Shown one piece after another: positions 1 through 5,707 of a stretch of 11,598 nucleotides of DNA. The notes under the pieces were generated by a model. That model had not been told where the DNA came from. It was given only the letters and a program-made list of their open reading frames with translations, and searched no databases. The translations under genes were made by a program, and so were the position numbers. This DNA comes from Brevundimonas sp. GTDB lineage: Bacteria > Pseudomonadota > Alphaproteobacteria > Caulobacterales > Caulobacteraceae. Location: NCBI GenBank assembly GCA_022712235.1, contig JALAGW010000100.1, positions 1-11,598 on the forward strand, given 5' to 3'. Every line of letters begins with the position of its first letter. The stretch's first letter is position 1.

Positions 1-1167
1 CTGCTCGACCTTGGCGTAGGTCGCGCCCTTGATGTCTTCGGCGCGCAGTTCGTCGATCAGGGCGCTGCGGACGCTTTCCAGGGTGGCGGGGGCGCCGGCG
101 GTGATGCCGGTCACTTTGGCGACCGTAAAGCCGACGCGGCTCTGGATCGGGTTGGAGACCTGGTTGGCGGGCAGGCCGAAGACGGCGGCGCCGACGGCCG
201 GGTCGCCCAGGGCGCTTTGCGGCGTGTCATTATAGGCGGCGGCTTCGATCTTGTTGGCGGCGGCGACTTCGGTCGGGGTCTTGCCGGCGCGCAGTTCGGC
301 CGCGACGCGGTCAGCCGCGTCCTTGGTCGGGACGGTCAGCGTCACGAAGGTGCGTTTCTCGGGGTTGGTCAGGGCGGCCTTGCGGAACTCGAAACGTTCG
401 CGAATGCGCTCTTCGGTGATCGGCGCCGGCTGGCTGTTCGGGGCCGGGTTGAACAGCGCGATCGAGATCATGCGGAATTCGGGGCGGCGCAGCTGGGCGG
501 CGTTCTCGTTCAGGAAAGCGGTCAGTTGGGCGTCGGTGGGCGTCGGCGCGGAACCGGCCATCGCCTGGGTCACGGTGAACCAGCGGCCATCGCGCGTTTC
601 CAGGGCCTGGCCGGCGAGCAGGGCGCCGTAGATGCGCGGAACGCGCGCGCCGGCGAAGACAGCGGCGCCGAACTGGCTGGCGACATATTGGTCGCGCAGG
701 TCCTGCTCCAGCATTTCCGACGTCATGCCCTGCTGGGCCAGGGCCTGCTCATAGCGGTCCTGATCGAACTGGCCCGACACCTGGTTGAAGAAGGCGGGGA
801 TCTGGCGGATCTGCTTCAACACCAGTTCCTTGCCAGGACGGATGCCGGCGTTCCAGGCCCAGGCCAGAAAGCCCAGACGCTGCGTCTGGCCGTCCAGGTA
901 CTGGGTATGGATGTTTTCCTTGACCATGTCGTCGAACGACACGGGACGGCCCGCCTGCTCCTGCAGGTTGGCGCGAACGCGCTCGAAATCAGCCCGGAAG
1001 CGGGGGCCGTCGATGCTGCGGTCGCCGGCGTCGATGACGTGCTTCGGACCGAAGCTGGAGAAGACATCCGTCTGCGAGCCGCCCACGATCAGGAAGCTGA
1101 GGATGATCAAGGCGAACAGGCCCGCAGCCCATTTCGACTTGGAGAAGTTGCGGAACAGCGAGATCAT
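1..1167 (-). CDS. PpiD/SurA-type peptidyl-prolyl cis-trans isomerase, membrane-anchored (C-terminus off window)
   Basis: Periplasmic folding factor of the SurA/PpiD family, anchored in the inner membrane. 389 codons are present and the frame is open through base 1, so the C-terminal part is missing. The start is the ATG at 1167, with a weak AGG about 11 nt upstream. The protein begins MISLFRNFSKSKWAAG; a hydrophobic helix at about residues 14-32 is followed by a periplasmic region. Residues about 35-190 fit the SurA_N/PpiD chaperone fold, including a GQFDQDRYEQALAQQGMT stretch typical of PpiD. The later part (about 240-375) looks like a degenerate parvulin domain. PpiD proteins are usually around 600 residues, so roughly a third is probably outside. 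It is divergent from tpiA. In Caulobacter relatives I would expect trpE next on the left (from memory). The family call is solid; isomerase activity is uncertain because parvulin residues are poorly conserved in many PpiD proteins. Confidence 0.85.
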   Translation of the reverse strand, partial: MISLFRNFSKSKWAAGLFALIILSFLIVGGSQTDVFSSFGPKHVIDAGDRSIDGPRFRADFERVRANLQEQAGRPVSFDDMVKENIHTQYLDGQTQRLGFLAWAWNAGIRPGKELVLKQIRQIPAFFNQVSGQFDQDRYEQALAQQGMTSEMLEQDLRDQYVASQFGAAVFAGARVPRIYGALLAGQALETRDGRWFTVTQAMAGSAPTPTDAQLTAFLNENAAQLRRPEFRMISIALFNPAPNSQPAPITEERIRERFEFRKAALTNPEKRTFVTLTVPTKDAADRVAAELRAGKTPTEVAAANKIEAAAYNDTPQSALGDPAVGAAVFGLPANQVSNPIQSRVGFTVAKVTGITAGAPATLESVRSALIDELRAEDIKGATYAKVEQ

Positions 1168-1215
1168 CGAGACAAGAACCTGACGAGGGCCGGCGTCAAA
1201 GGGGCGCCACGCTCG

Positions 1216-1245
1216 CGTATAGGGGCAGTCCCTAGGGCGCCGCAA
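1216..1245 (-). promoter_or_regulatory. Candidate promoter of the ppiD-like gene
   Basis: On the minus strand TTGCGG (1245-1240) and TATACG (1221-1216) are separated by 18 bp. This would place the transcript start about 40 nt before the ATG at 1167. It was identified by eye only, and the -35 is imperfect. Confidence 0.3.
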
Positions 1246-1264
1246 GCGGACGCACCTCAACATC

Positions 1265-1292
1265 TTGGCTTCCGCGACGACGGCGCCTAAAC
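1265..1292 (+). promoter_or_regulatory. Candidate tpiA promoter, possibly giving a leaderless mRNA
   Basis: TTGGCT (1265-1270) and GCCTAAAC (1285-1292) are separated by 14 bp. This resembles the Caulobacter housekeeping promoter pattern (TTGACG, short spacer, GCTANAWC). The -10 ends only 7 nt before the tpiA ATG at 1300, so transcription would start at or next to the start codon. Identified by eye. Confidence 0.4.
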
Positions 1293-1299
1293 AGGCCGC

Positions 1300-2049
1300 A
1301 TGAAACAATCTGTGAAGCTGGTCGCCGGCAATTGGAAAATGAACGGCCTGGGCGCGAGCCTGGGCGAGGTTGAGGCTCTGGCGAAAGCCTTGCAGGAACA
1401 GGCTGCGGCCTGTCGCGTGGCGCTGTGCCCGCCGGCGACGCTGCTTGATCGCATGGCGCGTGTGGTGGCCGACACCCCCGTCGAATTGGGCGCTCAGGAT
1501 TGTCACGCCGAGACGGCGGGCGCTTTCACCGGTTCGGTGTCGGCCGCCATGGTGGCGGATGCGGGCGCCGGTCTGGTGATTCTCGGCCACTCGGAGCGCC
1601 GCGCGGGTTTCGGCGAGACCGACGCCGACGTCGCCGCCAAGGTCGAGGCCGCCCTGGCTGCTGGACTGGAACCCGTTATCTGCATAGGCGAGACCCTGGC
1701 TGAACGCGAAGCCGGGCAGGCGGTCGAGGTGGTCAGCCGTCAGGTGGCTGGTTCATTGCCGTCGTCGCTAGCGGGCAAGGCCTTCGCTGTGGCCTATGAG
1801 CCGGTCTGGGCCATCGGCACCGGTCTGACGCCGACACTGGAACAGATCGAGGAAGTCCACGTCGCCGTGCGCGCCGCCATGGTCGCCAAGCTGGGCGAGG
1901 GCGGTCGCGTCGCGCCGATCCTGTATGGTGGATCAGTCAAACCGTCTAACGCCGCTGAAATCCTGGCCGTGGCCGAGGTCGGCGGGGCTCTGGTCGGCGG
2001 CGCCTCGCTGAAGGCCGAGGATTTCCTGGGCATTGTCCGCGCCGTCTAG
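1300..2049 (+). CDS. tpiA: Triosephosphate isomerase
   Basis: Interconverts dihydroxyacetone phosphate and glyceraldehyde 3-phosphate in glycolysis and gluconeogenesis; cytoplasmic TIM barrel, normally a dimer. At 249 aa it has the usual family length. The catalytic set is complete: Lys13 in GNWKMNG (10-16), His97 and Glu99 in GHSERR, catalytic Glu167 in YEPVW (166-170) followed by the flexible loop AIGTG, and the phosphate-binding YGGSVKPSNA near 209-218. The start at 1300 puts the Lys at the conventional position 13. Only AGG at 1293-1295 precedes it as a possible ribosome site, and a promoter-like -10 sits directly upstream. It is divergent from the foldase gene and followed after 94 bp by secG. 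Nothing looks abnormal in the protein. Confidence 0.97.
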   Translation: MKQSVKLVAGNWKMNGLGASLGEVEALAKALQEQAAACRVALCPPATLLDRMARVVADTPVELGAQDCHAETAGAFTGSVSAAMVADAGAGLVILGHSERRAGFGETDADVAAKVEAALAAGLEPVICIGETLAEREAGQAVEVVSRQVAGSLPSSLAGKAFAVAYEPVWAIGTGLTPTLEQIEEVHVAVRAAMVAKLGEGGRVAPILYGGSVKPSNAAEILAVAEVGGALVGGASLKAEDFLGIVRAV

Positions 2050-2082
2050 GCCCAGGATTTAGCACCTCTATTCGTTCGGCGT

Positions 2083-2110
2083 TTGCCCCGGTCCCGCATC
2101 GGTGTTAGAC
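2083..2110 (+). promoter_or_regulatory. Weak candidate promoter upstream of secG
   Basis: TTGCCC (2083-2088) and GTTAGAC (2104-2110) are separated by 15 bp in the 94-bp gap between tpiA and secG. They partly match the Caulobacter-type short-spacer promoter. No terminator is visible after tpiA, so readthrough from tpiA is an equally simple way to express secG. Confidence 0.25.
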
Positions 2111-2143
2111 GCCGCCGCTTGATCGGCGCATCTGCGCGCCCAC

Positions 2144-2569
2144 ATGATTGACACCATGCTCCAGACCATCTTGCTCGTCGCCATGATCCTGATCTCGGTC
2201 GCCCTGACGGCCGTGATCCTGCTGCAACGCTCCGAGGGTGGCGCCTTGGGCATGGGCGGAGGCCCTTCGGGCTTCATGACCGCGCGTGGCGCGGGCAATC
2301 TGCTGACGCGTGCCACGTCGATCCTGGCGATCGCCTTCTTCATCTGCGCCATCAGCCTGACCATCGCCGGCAACTTCGCTCGCGGTTCGCGTTCGGTGAT
2401 CGACGCCGACGCCGTGGGCGCCATCGCGGTGGGCAACGAACAACAGGCGGCTCCGGCCGAGCAACCGGCCCCGACGCCGGCGACTCCGGCGGCGCCCTCG
2501 CTGGACGATCTGGAAGCCAGCCTCCCGGCTGCTTCCGCTCCGGCCCCGGCGCCCGCACCGGCGCAATAA
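2144..2569 (+). CDS. secG: Preprotein translocase subunit SecG
   Basis: Small non-essential subunit of the SecYEG channel that stimulates protein export across the inner membrane. It has the two SecG membrane helices (about residues 5-26 and 56-76). Between them is the signature loop LLQRSEGG...LGMGGG...F...RGAGNLLTRAT. After helix 2 comes an Ala/Pro-rich tail (about 105-141), common in alphaproteobacterial SecG and longer than the E. coli form. The full reading gives 141 aa. An alternative ATG at 2156 gives 137 aa and aligns better with the E. coli N-terminus, where helix 1 begins almost at Met1. Neither start has a clear Shine-Dalgarno, so the start is unsettled. It follows tpiA and ends about 24 nt before a strong terminator. 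Confidence 0.93.
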   Translation: MIDTMLQTILLVAMILISVALTAVILLQRSEGGALGMGGGPSGFMTARGAGNLLTRATSILAIAFFICAISLTIAGNFARGSRSVIDADAVGAIAVGNEQQAAPAEQPAPTPATPAAPSLDDLEASLPAASAPAPAPAPAQ

Positions 2570-2593
2570 GCCGCCGACAGATACGAAATCCCG

Positions 2594-2627
2594 GAAAGCG
2601 CGCCGCAGGGCGCGCTTTCTTCTTTTG
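2594..2627 (+). terminator. Rho-independent terminator after secG
   Basis: A perfect 11-bp stem (GAAAGCGCGCC at 2594-2604, partner GGCGCGCTTTC at 2609-2619) closes a 4-nt GCAG loop and is followed by a T-rich run (TTCTTTT) to about 2627. It separates the tpiA-secG unit from pyrG, which therefore needs its own promoter within 2628-2690. I could not assign one confidently. Confidence 0.88.
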
Positions 2628-2690
2628 TTCAACAGTTGTTTTGCGTCGGGCCATGCTCCCGCCGCGAATCATGGAGTAAGGTGTCCGCCC

Positions 2691-4343
2691 ATGGCTCGCT
2701 ATGTGTTCATCACCGGCGGCGTGGTTTCCTCGCTAGGAAAAGGCCTCGCCTCCGCCGCTCTCGGCGCTCTTTTGCAGGCTCGAGGTTACAAGGTCCGTCT
2801 GCGCAAGCTGGACCCTTATCTGAACGTCGATCCGGGGACGATGCGCCCCTATCAGCACGGCGAGGTCTTCGTGCCCGACGACGGCGCCGAGACCGACCTC
2901 GATCTCGGCCACTATGAGCGCTTCACGGGCGTTTCGGCGGCCAAGTCCGACAACGTCACGACCGGCCGCATCTATTCGACCATCCTGGAGAAGGAGCGTC
3001 GCGGCGACTATCTGGGCGCGACGGTTCAGGTGATTCCGCACGTCACCGATCAGATCAAGCAGTTCTGCCTCAGCCCGGCCAAGACGGATGACGGCGAGGA
3101 CGTGGACTTCGTCCTGGTCGAGATCGGCGGCACCGTCGGCGACATCGAGGGCCTGCCCTTCTTCGAGGCTATCCGCCAGTTGGGCCAGGACCTGCCGCGC
3201 GGCCAGTCCTGCTTCGTCCATCTGACCCTGCTGCCCTTCATCAAGACGGCCGGCGAGATGAAGACCAAGCCGACGCAGCACTCGGTCAAGGAATTGCGCT
3301 CCATCGGCATCCAGCCCGACATCCTGCTGTGCCGTTGCGAGCAGCCGATCCCGGCTGAGGAGAAGCGCAAGATCGGCCAGTTCTGCAACGTGCGCGAAAG
3401 CGGCGTGATCCAGGCGATGGATTCGGCCGACATCTACGCCGTGCCGCTGGACTATCACCGCGAAGGGCTGGACAGCGAGGTCCTGGCTCATTTCGGCATC
3501 ACCGACGCGCCTCAGCCCGACCTGACCGGTTGGGAAGAGATCGTGCGCCGTCGCCTGCACCCGGACGGCGAAGTCACCATCGCCGTGGTCGGCAAGTATA
3601 CGGTCCTGAAGGACGCCTATAAGTCCCTGATCGAGGCCCTGCAGCACGGCGGCGTGGCCAACAACGTCAAGGTCAACATCGACTGGGTCGAAGCCGACAC
3701 CTTCGAGGGTGCGCCCGACGTCTGCGCGCAGCGTCTTGAGGGCGCCCATGCGATCCTGGTTCCCGGCGGTTTCGGCGAGCGCGGGGCAGAGGGCAAGATC
3801 GAGGCGGCGCGCTTTGCTCGTGAGCGCAAGATCCCTTATTTCGGCATCTGCTTCGGCATGCAGATGGCGGTGATCGAGGCGGCGCGGAACCTGGCCGGCT
3901 TCCCCAAGGCGACGTCGACCGAGTTCGGTCCGGCGGAAGAACCCGTCGTGGGCCTGATGACCGAATGGACCCAGGGCAATCAACGCGTCCTGCGCCAGCA
4001 GGGCGGCGATCTGGGCGGCACCATGCGCCTGGGCGCCTATGACTCCACGTTGAAGGCGGGATCGAAGATCGCCGACATCTACGGCTCCACCGAGATCAGC
4101 GAGCGTCACCGTCACCGCTATGAGGTGAACATCAACTATCGCGACGCGATCGAGGAAAAGGCCGGCCTGGTCTTCGCCGGTCTGTCGCCCGACGGCGTTC
4201 TGCCTGAGACGGTCGAGCGCCCTGACCACCCGTGGTTCATCGGCGTTCAATACCACCCGGAGCTGAAGAGCCGCCCGTTCAAGCCGCACCCGTTGTTCGC
4301 CAGCTTCATCGGCGCCGCCGTGGTGCAAAGTCGCCTCGTCTAG
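2691..4343 (+). CDS. pyrG: CTP synthase (glutamine-hydrolysing)
   Basis: Makes CTP from UTP using ATP and ammonia released from glutamine, the last step of de novo pyrimidine nucleotide synthesis; cytoplasmic, active as a tetramer. It is 550 aa (E. coli enzyme 545). The synthetase domain (about 1-267) starts MARYVFITGGVVSSLGKGLA with the nucleotide-binding loop SLGKG, and carries the EIGGTVGDIE motif. The class I glutamine amidotransferase domain (about 300-550) has the oxyanion-hole GGFGERG, nucleophile Cys387 in GICFGMQ, and His522/Glu524 in QYHPE, so the catalytic triad is complete. The ATG at 2691 was chosen because AAGG lies about 9 nt upstream and the protein starts exactly at the family N-terminus. 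A longer in-frame reading from 2625 begins inside the secG terminator and is unlikely. Confidence 0.97.
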   Translation: MARYVFITGGVVSSLGKGLASAALGALLQARGYKVRLRKLDPYLNVDPGTMRPYQHGEVFVPDDGAETDLDLGHYERFTGVSAAKSDNVTTGRIYSTILEKERRGDYLGATVQVIPHVTDQIKQFCLSPAKTDDGEDVDFVLVEIGGTVGDIEGLPFFEAIRQLGQDLPRGQSCFVHLTLLPFIKTAGEMKTKPTQHSVKELRSIGIQPDILLCRCEQPIPAEEKRKIGQFCNVRESGVIQAMDSADIYAVPLDYHREGLDSEVLAHFGITDAPQPDLTGWEEIVRRRLHPDGEVTIAVVGKYTVLKDAYKSLIEALQHGGVANNVKVNIDWVEADTFEGAPDVCAQRLEGAHAILVPGGFGERGAEGKIEAARFARERKIPYFGICFGMQMAVIEAARNLAGFPKATSTEFGPAEEPVVGLMTEWTQGNQRVLRQQGGDLGGTMRLGAYDSTLKAGSKIADIYGSTEISERHRHRYEVNINYRDAIEEKAGLVFAGLSPDGVLPETVERPDHPWFIGVQYHPELKSRPFKPHPLFASFIGAAVVQSRLV

Positions 4344-4422
4344 AGCGACGGTTCACGCACGGTTGTTGCAGCGTTTATCCAGTATTGTGCCATTATGGGT
4401 CGCAATCACTGGATGAACGAAG

Positions 4423-4551
4423 ATGGCGGGTGAAATTCTCTATTTCCTGCATCGGCATTTCAAGGCTGTGCTGGTCCTTGGAATGATCGCGAGTCTGGGC
4501 GGAGTATGGACCGCGGCCAAGATCGTGGCGCGCCTGTTTCACGCTGCTTGA
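4423..4551 (+). CDS. Hypothetical 42-aa single-helix membrane peptide
   Basis: An unrecognised small open frame. It starts at ATG 4423 (an in-frame TGA at 4414 rules out anything longer) and stops at 4551. The peptide is basic and hydrophobic: MAGEILYFLHRHFK, then a helix-forming stretch at about 15-32 (AVLVLGMIASLGGVWTAA), then KIVARLFHAA. This suggests one membrane span with charged flanks. A weak GGA lies about 10 nt upstream. In favour of it being real: it lies just downstream of pyrG, and a hairpin terminator begins 5 nt after its stop. Against: it is short, has no strong ribosome site, and its third-position G+C (27 of 42 codons by hand count) is below that of the neighbouring genes. 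No function is assigned. Confidence 0.5.
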   Translation: MAGEILYFLHRHFKAVLVLGMIASLGGVWTAAKIVARLFHAA

Positions 4552-4555
4552 ATTC

Positions 4556-4597
4556 AAGAGCCCTGGCGGAGGCGCTCCGGTAGGGCTTTTCTAGTTT
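4556..4597 (+). terminator. Intrinsic terminator ending the pyrG/small-peptide unit
   Basis: AGCCCT (4559-4564) pairs with AGGGCT (4582-4587). An inner GGAG/CTCC stem with a GCG loop stacks on it, and TTTTCTAGTTTCT follows. Flanking A and T residues extend the stem with A-U and G-U pairs. It lies between converging transcription units; on the minus strand the hairpin is also possible but the T-run is poor (CTTGAATTC), so it should work mainly rightward. Confidence 0.75.
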
Positions 4598-4602
4598 CTG
4601 TT

Positions 4603-5091
4603 CTACGGTCGAACCGGGTTCGCGCCTTCGAAGGTCATGAAGCGGGCGGGGGCGCCGTCGCCGAAGCGCATGACGTCATAGCGTTCAGGGGCGTAGCCCG
4701 GCGCCTCCATGCCGGGCGAGCCGGTCGGCATGCCGCCCACGCCGATCCCGCGCGAGGCGCCCGGCGCGCGCAGGAAGGCGGCGACCGCGGCGGCGGGGAC
4801 ATGGCCCTCGATCACCTTGCCGTCGACGACGGCGGTGTGGCAGCTCCACAGGGATTGCGGCACGCCGAAGCGGGCCTTGACCGGCGCCAGGTCGTCGGTC
4901 GAGACGATGCGGATCGCATAGCCGGCCTTGCGCATGTGTTCGACCCAGCCGCCGCAGCAGCCGCAGGAATCGCTCTTGTAGACGGTCATGTCCGCGGCCT
5001 GGGCCGTGCTCGGCAGGCCGTTGATCAGGAAGCCCGCGCCGCCCAGGACGGCGAGACCGGCGGCGAGGGAGGCGATCTTCAGTCGATTCAT
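4603..5091 (-). CDS. DUF411 family exported metal-binding protein
   Basis: A 162-aa member of the DUF411 family, often found beside copper, silver or other metal-resistance genes; the biochemical role is not established. It has a Sec-type signal peptide (MNRLKIASLAAGLAVLGGAG..., probable cut after AQA at about residue 32), so the mature protein is periplasmic. Conserved features are the CGCC cluster (Cys43, Cys45, Cys46) followed by GGW, Cys84-His85 in LWSCHTA, GHVP (97-100) and GIGVGGMPTGSPGME (115-129). The cysteines and methionines suit soft-metal binding. The ATG at 5091 was chosen because AGGAGG lies 7 nt upstream and the signal peptide starts there; the upstream extension only overlaps the HMA gene. 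It is the last gene of the copA operon, 2 nt after the HMA stop. Confidence 0.88.
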   Translation of the reverse strand: MNRLKIASLAAGLAVLGGAGFLINGLPSTAQAADMTVYKSDSCGCCGGWVEHMRKAGYAIRIVSTDDLAPVKARFGVPQSLWSCHTAVVDGKVIEGHVPAAAVAAFLRAPGASRGIGVGGMPTGSPGMEAPGYAPERYDVMRFGDGAPARFMTFEGANPVRP

Positions 5092-5093
5092 GT

Positions 5094-5291
5094 TCAGGCC
5101 TCCTCGGCCGGATAGCCGGCGTCGGCCAGGGCGGTCAGCAGGGCCTGGCGGTCGGCCTGGGTCGTCACCTCGACGCGACGAGCCTCGATGTCGGCCTTGA
5201 CGACGGCGGCGGGGTCCACGGAGCCGACGGCCTTCTCGACGGAGGCGACGCAGCCTTCGCAGCGGATCTTGGGGATGGTCAGGGCGATCAT
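5094..5291 (-). CDS. Small HMA-domain copper chaperone-like protein (CopZ/MerP type)
   Basis: A 65-aa single heavy-metal-associated domain with no signal peptide, so probably cytoplasmic. In such families it carries Cu(I) to and from the ATPase or buffers it. The metal loop is IRCEGC (Cys11, Cys14); the usual Met two residues before the first Cys is replaced by Ile-Arg, unlike the MTCASC loops of the neighbouring ATPase. The rest fits the ferredoxin-like HMA fold, with ASVEKAV after the loop and the C-terminal ALADAGYPAEEA. The start at 5291 is set by AAGGAG 7 nt upstream and the ATGA overlap with the cueR stop. The longer open frame to 5378 lies inside cueR. Context (copA, cueR) makes copper the likely metal. 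Confidence 0.87.
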   Translation of the reverse strand: MIALTIPKIRCEGCVASVEKAVGSVDPAAVVKADIEARRVEVTTQADRQALLTALADAGYPAEEA

Positions 5292-5707
5292 TGAACAACT
5301 CCTTGGGAAGCGGCGGCGGGCGAACCCGCCAGGTCGGTCAGGATGGGGCAGTCGGGGCGGTCGTCGCCGGCGCAGCAATGCGACAGATCGCGCAGGGCGT
5401 CGGCCATGGCCTGCATCTCCGCGATGCGGGCGTCCAGGTCGGCGACGTGCTTCTCGGCCAGGGCCTTCACCTCGCGGCTGGGCCGGTTGCGGTCGCGCCA
5501 GAGGGAGAGCAGGCGGGTGATCTCCTCGACCGAGAAGCCCAGCCCTCGCGCGCGGCGGATGAAGCGCAGGTCGTTCAGGTCGCGCTCGCCGAAGTCGCGA
5601 TAGTTGCTCTCGGTCCGCTCCGAGGGCCGGATCAGGCCGACGGACTCATAATAGCGGATCATCTTGGCCGAGACGCCGGTGGCCTTGGCGGCCTTGCCGA
5701 TGTTCAT
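5288..5707 (-). CDS. cueR: CueR-type MerR family Cu(I)-responsive transcription activator
   Basis: A 139-aa cytoplasmic DNA-binding copper sensor that untwists a long-spacer promoter when it binds Cu(I). The N-terminal winged helix-turn-helix (MNIGKAAKATGVSAKMIRYYESVGLI) is classic MerR, followed by the dimerisation helix (about 77-110). The metal loop reads CCAGDDRPDCPI, with Cys112 and Cys120 at the same residue numbers as the Cu(I) ligands of E. coli CueR. Ser77 also matches the residue that marks monovalent-metal sensors in this family. An additional Cys111 sits next to the first ligand. The gene starts by an ATGA overlap with the copA stop, with AAGGAG 7 nt upstream, and ends by another ATGA overlap with the HMA gene. 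It has no visible promoter of its own, so it is probably transcribed from the copA promoter it regulates. Confidence 0.93.
   Translation of the reverse strand: MNIGKAAKATGVSAKMIRYYESVGLIRPSERTESNYRDFGERDLNDLRFIRRARGLGFSVEEITRLLSLWRDRNRPSREVKALAEKHVADLDARIAEMQAMADALRDLSHCCAGDDRPDCPILTDLAGSPAAASQGVVQ

Noticed and set aside
217..1290. A 357-codon plus-strand open frame at the left edge
   Set aside because: Antisense to the PpiD-like gene, which reads coherently on the other strand with a membrane anchor and family motifs.
2733..4328. A 531-codon open frame on the minus strand opposite pyrG
   Set aside because: Antisense shadow of pyrG; no recognisable domain and no ribosome site.
4547..4558. 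12-bp palindrome CTTGAATTCAAG spanning the small-peptide stop codon
   Set aside because: A short isolated palindrome with no matching partner elsewhere in the window; it probably only adds bases to the terminator stem.
4603..5298. Longer 231-aa version of the DUF411 protein
   Set aside because: The extra N-terminal part is an out-of-frame Arg-rich reading of the HMA gene; the signal peptide and AGGAGG place the start at 5091.
5315..5330. GGCGGG-TTCG-CCCGCC hairpin near the 3' end of cueR
   Set aside because: It lies in very GC-rich coding sequence, the tetraloop closing pair is not the specially stable C-G type, and there is no T-run; probably chance.
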